Positions 42,744 to 52,518 of a DNA stretch of 64,000 bases are shown in pieces. Under the pieces are notes generated by a model that was given only the letters and a program-made list of their open reading frames with translations, did not search any database and was not told the DNA's origin. The translations under genes were made by a program, and so were the position numbers. Position 1 is the stretch's first letter, and each line of letters begins with the position of its first letter. Source of the DNA: Anaerococcus marasmi (GTDB taxonomy: Bacteria > Bacillota > Clostridia > Tissierellales > Peptoniphilaceae); assembly GCF_900290195.1 (NCBI RefSeq), contig NZ_OLMF01000004.1, forward strand, positions 1,770,943 to 1,834,942, in the 5' to 3' direction.

Positions 42744-44096
42744 TTATTTAATTTCAGTTCTAACTTTTTTTACAGTAATTTCTGTTAGTTCTTTGGATAG
42801 ACCAATATAGTTTTCTGGTTTCAGCCAATTTTCAACTTCTTCGCGTGCATGGGTTTTAGCTATTAGCTCATTTTCCATTAACAGATCAAGGTAGTTGAAG
42901 TTTTTACTATTTTGATATTTTATAGCAAGGTCGTGTATTATTGAGTGGGCATTGTATTTTCCAATGGATTCGCTTAGTTTCATCATTACAAATTCAGAGT
43001 TATCAAGGCCTCCATTATTTAAAATATCTTTCATGGCTTTGCCTTTATCGAATATTATATTTTCTGATAGAGAAACTGACCTTATCATTACTTCGTAGAA
43101 ATATAAGATTGCATCATTAACGTTTGCATCTAAAATCATATATGAAGATGAATTTGATTCATATGGTTTTGTGTTAGCAAATAGTGAGCTATATATTAAA
43201 TCATATAATTTAGCTGAATTGCCTATAATTCCTTTTGATAATTTAGGATTGATCTTATGAGGCATTGTTGATGATCCGACCTGCGATGGGTCAGAGTATT
43301 CTTTAAATTCTGATAGTTCTTCAGTAGAGTTATTATATACTGATTCGGCGATCTTATGGAGAACATTAGTTACTGTTATCATACCCATTAGATAGGATAT
43401 TCTAGGTGACTGGATATTCCTACTTGGTATAGGCATAGGCCTGATATCTAATCTTTTTCCTATATTTTCTTGGAGCATGTATCCTTTTTCTCCGAGAGAA
43501 TTAAATGCTCCAATAGCACCACCAAACATTATTTCTTCAAACAATTCTGAACCTTGCTTAAACATTTTTCTTGCAGATAGCAATTCTTCTATCCAGCTTG
43601 CCACTATATAACCAAAAGTTGTTGGCATGGCGTGTTTTGAGTGAGTTCTTGCTGGAATAATATCGTTTTCATGTTTTTCTGCTAGGTCCGCTAAGTTTAA
43701 TACAATCTTATCTAACCTAGCTTCAAATACTTGATTTATATCTCTTATTATTAAAATTTGTGAAGATTGTTGGATATTTTGGGTTGTTATTCCGTAATGG
43801 AAATATTTTTTTGCTTCATCAGAGGTCCCTTCAAGAACTGTTTCTACAAATGAATAGAATCCGTGACCTATTTCTCTTAAATGGTCTTCGTATTTTTCCA
43901 TGCTGAAATTATCAAAACTTACTTCTTTTTGGATAGCATCAGAATTTGCCTTTGGAATAATTCCTAGTTTGGCTTCTTCCTCTGCTAAAACTTTTTCTAA
44001 TTTTATCCACCATTTAAATTTAACCTCATCTTCTAAAAGATTTAAAAATTCATTGTCTCTTAAGGTTAAAGATTTAGAATCTGTTAGACCGGACAT
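42744..44096 (-). CDS. fumarase/aspartase-superfamily lyase (adenylosuccinate lyase-like)
   Basis: A 450-aa enzyme with the superfamily signature GSSTMPHKINP (about residue 288), the His-containing ARTHSKHAMPTTFG region and HYGITTQNIQQS. The superfamily eliminates fumarate or a related group from C-N or C-O bonds. It is closest in feel to PurB/CMLE-type members. It is divergent from a PTS-RpiR-NagA-like operon rather than beside purine genes, so a role in breaking down an unusual substrate is possible (inference). AGGAGG precedes the ATG. No missing catalytic segment is obvious. Confidence 0.8.
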   Translation of the reverse strand: MSGLTDSKSLTLRDNEFLNLLEDEVKFKWWIKLEKVLAEEEAKLGIIPKANSDAIQKEVSFDNFSMEKYEDHLREIGHGFYSFVETVLEGTSDEAKKYFHYGITTQNIQQSSQILIIRDINQVFEARLDKIVLNLADLAEKHENDIIPARTHSKHAMPTTFGYIVASWIEELLSARKMFKQGSELFEEIMFGGAIGAFNSLGEKGYMLQENIGKRLDIRPMPIPSRNIQSPRISYLMGMITVTNVLHKIAESVYNNSTEELSEFKEYSDPSQVGSSTMPHKINPKLSKGIIGNSAKLYDLIYSSLFANTKPYESNSSSYMILDANVNDAILYFYEVMIRSVSLSENIIFDKGKAMKDILNNGGLDNSEFVMMKLSESIGKYNAHSIIHDLAIKYQNSKNFNYLDLLMENELIAKTHAREEVENWLKPENYIGLSKELTEITVKKVRTEIK

Positions 44097-44175
44097 TACT
44101 ACCTCCTAATACATATTTTCTGTGTGAAATTTATATTATTATTGTATATCAAATTTGAAAAGACTTTGGTCTTAT

Positions 44176-44186
44176 TTGGTGACCAA
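44176..44186. promoter_or_regulatory. palindrome between the divergent lyase and PTS genes, possible operator
   Basis: TTGGTGACCAA is a perfect odd palindrome at 44176-44186, preceded by AAGACTTTGGTCTT (44160-44173), another inverted repeat. They sit in the 198-bp divergent promoter region and could bind the RpiR-type regulator encoded downstream. Confidence 0.35.
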
Positions 44187-44294
44187 TTAAAGCTATTCGT
44201 ACTTCTATCATAAATATCTACTTATATTGATTATAGTAAATTAGTATGATACTATACAAATATAATTATAATTAATTTAGTCAAGGAGGATACT

Positions 44295-45857
44295 ATGAGC
44301 AAAAAGAATAATATAAGCGCACAAGTTCAAAGATTTGGAAGATCCTTATTGCTCCCTATAGCTGTAATGGCGCCTATGGGAATGATTCTAGGAATTTCAA
44401 ATGCATTTGTTCAGTCTTATATGATAGAAAAGTTACCTTTTTTGGGAAATGAAGTAGTACAAACTATTCTAAATAGTTTAAAATCGATTTCCAACATAAT
44501 TTTTTCTAATATTCCTCTTCTATTTGCTATGGGTGTAGCCTATGGAATGAGCAAAAAAGAGAAAGGAATTGCTGTTTTTTCATCAGTAATATCGTATTTG
44601 ATACTTCATGTTACTATTAATGTGTATTTAACTATTACGGGTAAGTTAGCTGATCCAGAGGAGATGAATCTAGTTGGTCAGGGGATGGTCCTAGGCATTC
44701 AATCTTTAAAAATTGATGCACTTGGAGGTATTATATCAGGTTTAATAGCATCGTTTTGTACTGATAGGTTTTCCAGGACTGAATTACCTTTGGCATTTGC
44801 ATTTTTCTCAGGGGTGAAATTTGTACCTATTGTAAGTATTTTATTTAGTATAGTTGCCGGATTTATAGTACCAGTAATATGGCATTTTTTAACCGTAATC
44901 CTAGTTGCTATATCTGGAGTTATTCTATCAAGCGTATTAGGCCCTGCTATATCGATTGCTATTAATAGACTATTAATACCATTTGGTTTACACCACGTTT
45001 GGACATCATTTATTAGATTTACACCTGCAGGGGGAACTTATACTATTGATGGCAAGGAGTATGTGGGTGTATTAAATGCCTTAAATGAAGTTTTATTTAA
45101 CCAAGGGCCAGGAACTGAAGCGTGGTCTTTGATGCCTGATTTAACTAAATTTATGGCTCAAAATCAAATGCTTCTTACATTATTTATGATTCCTGCAGTC
45201 GGTCTTGCGATGTACCATACTTCTAAACAAGATAATAAGAAGTTTGTAAAGGGTATTATCTGGACATTGGTCCTAACACCATTTTTGGGCAATATTACTG
45301 AACCAATTGAATTTTCATTTTTATTTATAGCTCCTAAGTTATATGGAGTCTATATAATATTAGTTGCAATAGGGGCTACTTTCCTAGCTTTGCTTGGTAC
45401 TTCAGTTGGATATATAAGGGGTACAATTTTTGACTTTATAATTTTTGGCTTATTATATGAAGATACTAGATGGTATAACCTTTTCATAGTCGGAATCCCA
45501 CTAGCCATAGCCACATACTTTATTTTTAAATACTTGATTGTAAAATGGGATGTTCAAACACCAGGTAGGGAAGATGATAGTGTAGCGCACAATGAACTTT
45601 TAGCCAATAAACAGTATGATGTTATCGCTAAGATAGTTGTAGAAAGTTTAGGTGGAAAAGACAATATTTTATCTGTTGAAAACTGTGTTACTAGATTAAG
45701 GGTAGACTTAAAGGATATGAAAGAAGTTAACAAAGATCTACTAATGACATCTGGGACATCAGGAGTATTCTTCCCAGCTAAAAACCATATACACATAGTA
45801 TTTGGTCCAAGTGTAGAATTTGTTAGATATGCAGTGGAAGACGAGCTAGCATCCTAA
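44295..45857 (+). CDS. PTS transporter IIC-IIB, glucose/amino-sugar superfamily
   Basis: A 520-aa protein: an N-terminal IIC membrane domain with about ten helices (FGLHHVWTSFIRF and GNITEPIEFSFLF are typical of the glucose/GlcNAc superfamily) and a C-terminal IIB domain with phospho-acceptor Cys in VENCVTRLRVDL (about residue 463). There is no IIA domain, so IIA must come from elsewhere. GGAGGA precedes the ATG. Followed by an RpiR regulator and a NagA-like deacetylase, so an N-acetylated amino sugar is the likely substrate (inference). Confidence 0.88.
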   Translation: MSKKNNISAQVQRFGRSLLLPIAVMAPMGMILGISNAFVQSYMIEKLPFLGNEVVQTILNSLKSISNIIFSNIPLLFAMGVAYGMSKKEKGIAVFSSVISYLILHVTINVYLTITGKLADPEEMNLVGQGMVLGIQSLKIDALGGIISGLIASFCTDRFSRTELPLAFAFFSGVKFVPIVSILFSIVAGFIVPVIWHFLTVILVAISGVILSSVLGPAISIAINRLLIPFGLHHVWTSFIRFTPAGGTYTIDGKEYVGVLNALNEVLFNQGPGTEAWSLMPDLTKFMAQNQMLLTLFMIPAVGLAMYHTSKQDNKKFVKGIIWTLVLTPFLGNITEPIEFSFLFIAPKLYGVYIILVAIGATFLALLGTSVGYIRGTIFDFIIFGLLYEDTRWYNLFIVGIPLAIATYFIFKYLIVKWDVQTPGREDDSVAHNELLANKQYDVIAKIVVESLGGKDNILSVENCVTRLRVDLKDMKEVNKDLLMTSGTSGVFFPAKNHIHIVFGPSVEFVRYAVEDELAS

Positions 45858-45881
45858 ACTTTTAATTTTTAAAGGATGTAT

Positions 45882-46655
45882 ATGAGTTTAGATATTTTAA
45901 TCAAAAATTACAGCAATTTAACTAAAAGTGAGAAAGAGATAGCACACTATATATCTATAAACCAAGAAGATGTTATAAATACAACTTCCTCTGAATTGGC
46001 TGAAAAACTATATATTTCAAAAACTACTTTGATTAACTTTTGTAAAAAAATAGGCTTTGAAGGTTTTACTGAAATGAAATATTACTTGAAATCTAATCAA
46101 GAAGATAAAATTGAAAAGCATAATAGGGATAACTCAACTAAGGATGAGATTTTAAATGAAGTTAAAAAAACACTTGAAATATTAGATGATGAAAAAGTTT
46201 TGGAATTTTGTGAAAATATAATTGCATCTCAAAACCTTTACATTGCAAGCAGGGGAGCATCAAAGCAAATAGCAATATCATTTTGCAACAATTTAAATAT
46301 GCTTGGAATACCTGCTATATTCATAGACAACTTTAATTTGATAAATGTCATGAAAAATCACTTAAACCATAAGGATACTGTAATTGTAATTAGCTTATCA
46401 GGCAAGACCAAGATATTAAATGAGCTTTCCAAAATAACTAAGATTAATGGTTCTAAACTTTTAACCATAACTGCATTTCATTCTAATCCGATACAAAATG
46501 TAAGTGACAATTCACTAAATTTTTATTCCAATACTATGGATACAAGCTATAGAGATATCCATTCGAGAATTGGTATGAACATTGTTTGCTCATATATAAT
46601 TTCAAGATTAGATGAAATGATGATAGGAGATAATAATGATAATAAAATCAAATAA
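45882..46655 (+). CDS. RpiR-family transcriptional regulator (HTH + SIS)
   Basis: A 257-aa regulator with an N-terminal HTH_6 (LTKSEKEIAHYI, SELAEKLYISKTTLINFCKK, then GFEGFTEMKYYL) and a C-terminal SIS domain (LYIASRGASKQIAISFCNNL, DTVIVISLSGKTKIL) that binds phosphosugars. The ATG at 45882 is chosen because AAAGGA at 45871-45876 is well spaced; the ATG 6 bases upstream overlaps it. Its end overlaps the next gene by 20 bases. It probably controls the divergent cluster in response to a sugar phosphate. Confidence 0.9.
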   Translation: MSLDILIKNYSNLTKSEKEIAHYISINQEDVINTTSSELAEKLYISKTTLINFCKKIGFEGFTEMKYYLKSNQEDKIEKHNRDNSTKDEILNEVKKTLEILDDEKVLEFCENIIASQNLYIASRGASKQIAISFCNNLNMLGIPAIFIDNFNLINVMKNHLNHKDTVIVISLSGKTKILNELSKITKINGSKLLTITAFHSNPIQNVSDNSLNFYSNTMDTSYRDIHSRIGMNIVCSYIISRLDEMMIGDNNDNKIK

Positions 46656-47826
46656 CATTTATTTACCCAATAGAACAATTGATGGATACATTGAAGTTAG
46701 TGAGGGGAAAATAGCGAGTATTTTCACTAGTTACGATGGAGATGATTATACAGACTATGGGGATAGTTATCTAATTCCAGGTTTTATAGACCTACACGCT
46801 CATGGCTATGGAATGGGATCATTCACCCATGAAGGTACTTTAGATTCTTTAGATAGGATGTCACAATCCCTATTAACTCAGGGGGTTACAAGTTTTCTAC
46901 CAACCACAGGGACTGAATCTCTTGATTCAATTATTAGCTCATCAAATGTTGTTAATGAGTTTCTAGATAAAGATTATAAAAATGGGGCTAATGTTTTAGG
47001 TATTCATTATGAAGGTCCTTTTATAAATAAGTCTAGAAAGGGTATGCAAAAAGAAGAGTATTGTATCAATCCTTCTATTGAATTTTTTGAAAAGATGATG
47101 GGTGATTTGAGCATAGACAAAGTAAAGTTGATTACAATTGCTCCAGAATTAGATGGTGCAAAAACTTTCTGTCAATATGCTATGAAAAACAATATTCAAT
47201 TGTCTATTGGACATTCTGATGCTGATTTTGAGACAATTAGGGAAATGAAACAATATGGACTTAATGGAGTAACTCACACTTTTTCAGGTATGAAGGGATT
47301 TCATCATAGAGAACTAGGTGTAGCAGGCGCAGCCTTATACTTCGATGACCTGTATTGTGAGTTTGCCAAGCAAACAGGCCTTACAGTTTTACCAGAAGCA
47401 TTAGATTTAGCAATTAGACTTAAGGGTTTAGATAAGATCACGCTATGTAGTGATTCTGTTGGATTGGCACATGTAAAAAAACCATTCTATCACTATATAA
47501 GACAAACTGAATTTATTCCTGATGGAGACTATATTATATTAAAGCATGATGATGGTTCTGTAAAAAGAATAAATAGATTTACAATGGACGATATGGATGA
47601 TATTGAGATAGGATACCTAACTTCAGTTAAAAATCTTATAAAAAACAATAATCTATCTTTGAGGAATATAACAAAAATTGCTAGTGAAAATACAGCAAAA
47701 TATATAAATGTCTTTGATAGGAAAGGATCCATTGAAGTAAATAAGGATGCTGACTTGGTGGTAATGGATAGTTGCTATGATGTAATATCTACTTATGTTA
47801 ATGGGGAATTAAGATATAAGAATTAA
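46636..47826 (+). CDS. NagA-like N-acetyl amino sugar 6-phosphate deacetylase
   Basis: A 396-aa amidohydrolase with metal-site motifs PGFIDLHAHGYG, HYEGPF (Glu), SIGHSD and VTHTFSGMKGFHHRE, and a late Asp in LCSDSVGLAH. These fit N-acetylglucosamine-6-phosphate deacetylase (GlcNAc-6-P to GlcN-6-P plus acetate). The THxFxxM-HHR box and the catalytic Asp region differ somewhat from standard NagA, so a related sugar is possible. AGGAGA lies 7 bases before the ATG, inside the rpiR gene. No glucosamine-6-phosphate deaminase gene is adjacent. Confidence 0.8.
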   Translation: MIIKSNNIYLPNRTIDGYIEVSEGKIASIFTSYDGDDYTDYGDSYLIPGFIDLHAHGYGMGSFTHEGTLDSLDRMSQSLLTQGVTSFLPTTGTESLDSIISSSNVVNEFLDKDYKNGANVLGIHYEGPFINKSRKGMQKEEYCINPSIEFFEKMMGDLSIDKVKLITIAPELDGAKTFCQYAMKNNIQLSIGHSDADFETIREMKQYGLNGVTHTFSGMKGFHHRELGVAGAALYFDDLYCEFAKQTGLTVLPEALDLAIRLKGLDKITLCSDSVGLAHVKKPFYHYIRQTEFIPDGDYIILKHDDGSVKRINRFTMDDMDDIEIGYLTSVKNLIKNNNLSLRNITKIASENTAKYINVFDRKGSIEVNKDADLVVMDSCYDVISTYVNGELRYKN

Positions 47827-48532
47827 ATTGTGTGTAAACTCGATTTAATTTAAACTAGTTCATTAATAAAAATTAAATAAGAACAAAAAGATATTGGAGT
47901 GAACATATAGCCTCTTTTAGTGGGTAAGTGTTTACTCCATTATTTATTACAAGTTGTTAATATGAAATAATTGAGTGAATTTTGATTATTTAGAGTCAGC
48001 TTAAACTCAATATACTAATTGATATATATTATAAATTACTCTAATCTGAAAACTTAAATTTCATGTAATGATTGCGAAATATTCTAATTTCGCAATTCTC
48101 TAATTTTAGAAATTCTTGTACTTCGTATATATCATAAAATTTTCCAACAAATTATATTTTCAAATTTTAAAGTCTTTCAAAGTTAACATCTATTAATCTT
48201 CAAAAATTGAACCTGGCTTAAAATTGGGACATTTGTAAGATAATAAACTAAATAATAGTTCCAAGTGCTTTACAGTTGGACAAAAATTAGACCGAAGTGT
48301 AAAGCTGCGGTCTTTACTATATCCAACATGAATATATTTCGAAATTCATATTTTTTACAGAAATCTTTAAATTATATGAGTAAAGATTATTATCGTCTGA
48401 ATAATACATTATATCCTAATCTGTTATGTTAAAGAATTCTTAGACCTAGAATAAGATTTAATGATACAATATAAAGAGATTCAGAATTATTTTGTGTAGG
48501 CTTTATTAAAAAATAGAGTTTCTGGAGGTTAT
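47827..48532. other. 706-bp intergenic region without a supported gene
   Basis: Very AT-rich. A hairpin GGAGTGAAC/GTTTACTCC (47896-47938, one G-U) may end the PTS operon. Bases 48265-48345 contain GACCGAAGTGTAAAGCTGCGG, which has a composition unlike its surroundings and could be an IS scar. GGAGG at 48523-48527 serves the next gene. Confidence 0.5.
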
Positions 48533-50311
48533 ATGTCAACAACAATAGAAATAAATAAGAAAAGTGTAAAAGAATTTTTAGATGCTGGTAAAAAACAAAA
48601 ATTTGTAATTCCTGAATATCAGAGACCTTATGCATGGAGAGAAGAAGAGGTTCAAACTTTATTTGATGATTTAGTTGAATATACTCAAGAAAGAATTGAT
48701 TCTCCGTATTTTCTTGGGACAATTGTATCTTATACCAATGGGGACAAAGAACAAGAAATAATTGACGGTCAACAAAGAATTACAACTTTATGCTTGTTGT
48801 TAAGAGCTTTATATACAAAAATTGAAAAAATGGATCATACCAAAGAGAGAAGTAATTTCATTAGCCAGATTGAACCGGCTTTATGGGAAACGGATGAATT
48901 AAGTGGTGAAGCAGATAAAAGTAAGACTTTATTAGAGTCTAGAGTCTTTGAATCAGAGTATAACAATATATTAAATCACATACTAAGTACTGGTATTGCA
49001 GATGAAGGTGCTAAGGATAATTACACTAGGAATTATTTATTATTACAAAACCTCATAGATGATTATGCTAAAGATGAGCCTTTAACTTTCTATCATATGA
49101 TAAATAATGTTTTGAATAAAGCAATTGTTCTTCCTATCAAGGCAGATAGCCAGGATACTGCACTTACGATTTTTTCAACACTTAATGATAGAGGCTTGCC
49201 TTTATCTGATGCAGATATTTTTAAGGCAAAAATCTATAACAACATTAAAGATACTAAAGCTAGAAATATTTTTATACAAAAGTGGCAAGAAGTTAGTTCA
49301 GGTGCAGAATATGCTGAAGAAAGTATTCAAAGATTATTTTATTATTACATGTTTTATCTTCGCGCAAAAGCTAACGATAGAAAGACAACAACCCCGGGTC
49401 TAAGAAAATATTATTCAAATAATAATTTTATTAGGCTATATGATCCAGATTTAATGGATGATTTGAGCGCAATATTAAATTTTTGGTCAGTAGTTAATAA
49501 TAAAGAAGAAATAGATGGTGAAACTTGGTCAAGCAACTTTGAAATTTTAAAAGTATTAGATATTCTGACTTCTTATCCAAATGAATTTTGGAAATATCCT
49601 GTAATTACTTATTACTTATGCTATAAAGATTCAGATAACTTTGAGGATAAATTTCTTTTCTTTTTAAGAAAATTATTTGTTAATCTATGTAGTAGATATA
49701 TTGTGACTCCAACAATTAACGCAGTTAAGCAGAATATTCTAAACTTAAATTCGGAGATTATTAATAGCGACGAACCTAAATTTGAATTTAAGGCTGTTGA
49801 TCCAAATATTATAAAAGTTGAATTAAAAAATCCTCATAGAAATGTGATTAGGATGTTACTAAAGTTACTAGCTTATGACGAAGTTTTACAAGATGAACTA
49901 TTACCGGAAAAATGGGAAATCGAACACATTCTGCCTAGAAAATGGCAGGACTCTTATTTCCCAAATTCATCAGAAGAAGAGGTAAATGAGATTATTGAAC
50001 ATCTTGGAAATAAAATACCTTTTGAAAAAAGGCTAAATATAGTGGCTAGTAATGGATATTTTGAAAAGAAAAAAGCTCTGTATAAAAAATCAAAAATAGC
50101 TATGGTTAAAGAATTTTCACAATTTCATTCAAAAGACTGGAAACTAGAACAAATAAGGGAAAGAGATATCAGGGTTTCTGATAGAATTTTAGAAATATTT
50201 GATTTGTGGACTGCTGACATAAATAATACTAATAAAACAGAACTTACAGAAGAGGATAGAGAGGCGATTGAACTAATAAAGTCAAGAGGTTTGGAAGGAT
50301 ATATAAAGTAA
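48533..50311 (+). CDS. GmrSD-like DUF262/DUF1524 protein (putative type IV restriction enzyme)
   Basis: A 592-aa protein. The N-terminal DUF262 (ParB/Srx-like NTPase) has FVIPEYQRPYAW (residues 23-34) and the DGQQR motif in IIDGQQRITTLCLLL (about 77-91). The C-terminal DUF1524 carries the HNH-type WEIEHILPRKW (about 463) followed by LGNKIPFEKRLNIVASN. This single-chain arrangement is that of GmrSD/BrxU-like enzymes that cut modified phage DNA using NTP. GGAGGTTAT precedes the ATG. It is the first gene of the defence island. Confidence 0.88.
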   Translation: MSTTIEINKKSVKEFLDAGKKQKFVIPEYQRPYAWREEEVQTLFDDLVEYTQERIDSPYFLGTIVSYTNGDKEQEIIDGQQRITTLCLLLRALYTKIEKMDHTKERSNFISQIEPALWETDELSGEADKSKTLLESRVFESEYNNILNHILSTGIADEGAKDNYTRNYLLLQNLIDDYAKDEPLTFYHMINNVLNKAIVLPIKADSQDTALTIFSTLNDRGLPLSDADIFKAKIYNNIKDTKARNIFIQKWQEVSSGAEYAEESIQRLFYYYMFYLRAKANDRKTTTPGLRKYYSNNNFIRLYDPDLMDDLSAILNFWSVVNNKEEIDGETWSSNFEILKVLDILTSYPNEFWKYPVITYYLCYKDSDNFEDKFLFFLRKLFVNLCSRYIVTPTINAVKQNILNLNSEIINSDEPKFEFKAVDPNIIKVELKNPHRNVIRMLLKLLAYDEVLQDELLPEKWEIEHILPRKWQDSYFPNSSEEEVNEIIEHLGNKIPFEKRLNIVASNGYFEKKKALYKKSKIAMVKEFSQFHSKDWKLEQIRERDIRVSDRILEIFDLWTADINNTNKTELTEEDREAIELIKSRGLEGYIK

Positions 50312-50425
50312 TTTGTAGAACTGGGACTGAGATAGAAGAAAATTTTATAATGTTCTATAATTAGGTGGATTTAGTGATGTTAGAAAAATATAATTTAATA
50401 TTTTGAATGATTCATAATATAATGA

Positions 50426-50647
50426 ACACTTAGAGAAGATGCAATCTTCATGCACTTCCTACCATCATTCCACGACTTAAACACGACAATTGGTGAAGAA
50501 ACCAATGACAAATTTAGTGACAAATACGAACTAAATGGTCAAGAAGTTTCTGAAGAAGTATTCCTATCTCACCAATCAAAAGTATTTGATGAAGCAGAAA
50601 ACAGAATGCATACAATCAAAGCAATCATGTATGCAACACTTAAATAA
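50426..50647 (+). pseudogene. argF: 3' remnant of ornithine carbamoyltransferase gene
   Basis: The frame from 50426 reads [19 protein letters not shown], then [19 protein letters not shown] and [13 protein letters not shown]. It matches the C-terminal quarter of ornithine carbamoyltransferase, including the conserved HCLP-type region (here HFLP: the usual Cys is Phe). About 75 of ~330 codons remain and the 5' part is absent from the window. It marks a deletion or insertion breakpoint between defence genes. Confidence 0.85.
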
Positions 50648-50667
50648 TTAAGTTAACCATCATATAA

Positions 50668-50706
50668 ATAAGACTTCTAAGGCAAAAGCTTTAGGGGTCT
50701 TTTTCT
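50668..50706 (+). terminator. terminator inherited with the argF remnant
   Basis: AAGACTTCTAAGGC, AAAA, GCTTTAGGGGTCTT, then TTTC. Imperfect stem directly after the argF stop. Confidence 0.6.
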
Positions 50707-50832
50707 ATGTAAATTTAGGTATATATAAAAACACCGTCAAATCCGGTTTTACAAAACCATTTGACAAATATAAGCTAACGAACTATAATATAGAAAAGTG
50801 GTTTTGAGAAACTGGAAATTAAGGAGCGTATT

Positions 50833-52518
50833 TTGTCAGAATTTAATAAAAAAATAAATGAAAAGTTTTGGAAATTTATTGAAAGTAATAGATCTTATTT
50901 AGACAGATATATAAGGGAAAACCTATACTTTGTAATTGCCTGTTCCTACTTTGATGATGATATTATTAAAAAATATGAGAAAGTTAGAGAAAATGAATCT
51001 ATAAATCTTATATTTTCTAAAATAAGAGAAGACCATAGTAGTTTCATAGATGAGCTGAGGTCAGAGTTTTCTAAAGAAGAACTGGAGATCCTATTAACTA
51101 ATAATAAGTTAAATCATTACTTGGATCCTAGGTACAACTTATCCATAGGTGAAAACATATTAAATATACTTATTTCCTTACTAGATGTTAAAGATAATGA
51201 TATTATATTAAATCCTTTCTCTTCTGATGGAGAAATAATAAGCTCTATTTTAAAACAGGATAAAGATGTGATTATAGAAGGAATGGAAATAGATTCATAT
51301 AAGCGTAATATAGCTATAATCAAAAATTCTATATTATCAGATAAATTTCAATTAATGCCATTTAATCCTGAAAATTCTAACATCGTTAATAAAAATACAA
51401 ATAAGTTAATAGCTTTTCCTCCAGCTGGTAATAGATGGATGCATAAAAATATTGTTGATAAATCTAAAGATGTAAAAACTTATTTAGAAGAAAATTCTAT
51501 TAATAGATTTGGGGACTTGGTTTATATTATAAAAAATTTACAGGAGTTAGAAAAATTAGAAAGAGCCATTTATATTTATCCCACAGGCAGACTTTTTAAT
51601 CACATCGAAAAAGATATTCTGCAATTCCTAGTAAATAATGGTCTTATAGAAGGAATAGTCCAACTACCAGAAGGAATAATAGAAGGAACAGGCATTAGTT
51701 TTTCAATTCTTATTATATCCCAAGATAATGAATATATTAGTTTTGTAGATGCTAGAAATGAGTATAAGAAAGAACGATTTAAGAAAACTTTAACTGATAT
51801 AAATGTAACAAAAATACTTGAGGAATATAAAAATCCTAATCAAATAGCAAAACAAATATCTTTAAAAGATATAATTACAAATGATTATGTATTACTACCA
51901 TCCAGATTGATTGTTCCTGCGGATCAAAAATTAAGTGAATATTACCTTTTAAAGGATATTTCTAATATGCAAAGAGGCATAGGTTCTATCAAGAAGAGCG
52001 ATCTTGAAAAAAGAATGACTTCTAAAAAGACAAAAATAAAATATATGCAGGCAACTGACTTTTCTGATACCATAGATTACACAGATTTAAAAACCTTAGA
52101 TGAAATCAAGGAAAATGAGACTAGGTATCTGGCTAAAGATAGAGACATAGTTATATCCAAGGTTCAAAACTTTAAATCAATGATTTTTGAAGATACTAAA
52201 GATTATAAGATAATTATAAGCGGAAACCTATATAAAATAGAGATAAAAGCTGATAGTGATGTTAATCCTTATTATGTTCAAGCATATCTTGCAACAGATC
52301 ATGCAAAAGAGCAGATATCAAGATTAGTAAGTGGAACAAGCACCCTGATAATCCCTATTACTACCTTAGGAGAACTTAAGATTCCTAAGCTAGATAAAGA
52401 TGCAGAAGAAAACATAGCAAATAACTATAAGGCTATATTAAGAAGGATGAGAATAGTCAAAGAACAGATTAAAAAGCTTGAAGAAGATAAGAACGTAATA
52501 TTTGACGGGGTGATTTAA
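50833..52518 (+). CDS. HsdM-like protein with abnormal methylase motifs fused to an HsdS-like target-recognition domain
   Basis: A 561-aa protein starting at TTG, 6 bases after AAGGAG. The N-terminal ~340 residues follow the type I methylase layout (helical part, then SIGENILNILISLL and VQLPEGIIEGTGISFSILII). SAM motif I reads ILNPFSSDGEI (about 126-135) instead of DPxCGSGG, and the catalytic NPPY/F motif is replaced by AFPPAGNRW (about 194-202). The last ~200 residues resemble an HsdS half: LKDISNMQRGIG, a ligand-like strand region, YVQAYLATDHAKEQI and ITTLGELKIPKL. It probably binds specific DNA but is unlikely to methylate. The gene after it starts immediately at the stop. Confidence 0.65.
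   Translation: MSEFNKKINEKFWKFIESNRSYLDRYIRENLYFVIACSYFDDDIIKKYEKVRENESINLIFSKIREDHSSFIDELRSEFSKEELEILLTNNKLNHYLDPRYNLSIGENILNILISLLDVKDNDIILNPFSSDGEIISSILKQDKDVIIEGMEIDSYKRNIAIIKNSILSDKFQLMPFNPENSNIVNKNTNKLIAFPPAGNRWMHKNIVDKSKDVKTYLEENSINRFGDLVYIIKNLQELEKLERAIYIYPTGRLFNHIEKDILQFLVNNGLIEGIVQLPEGIIEGTGISFSILIISQDNEYISFVDARNEYKKERFKKTLTDINVTKILEEYKNPNQIAKQISLKDIITNDYVLLPSRLIVPADQKLSEYYLLKDISNMQRGIGSIKKSDLEKRMTSKKTKIKYMQATDFSDTIDYTDLKTLDEIKENETRYLAKDRDIVISKVQNFKSMIFEDTKDYKIIISGNLYKIEIKADSDVNPYYVQAYLATDHAKEQISRLVSGTSTLIIPITTLGELKIPKLDKDAEENIANNYKAILRRMRIVKEQIKKLEEDKNVIFDGVI

Noticed and set aside
48265-48345. Possible IS scar in the gap before the GmrSD-like gene
   Set aside because: Composition differs from its surroundings but no inverted repeats or transposase fragments could be recognised.
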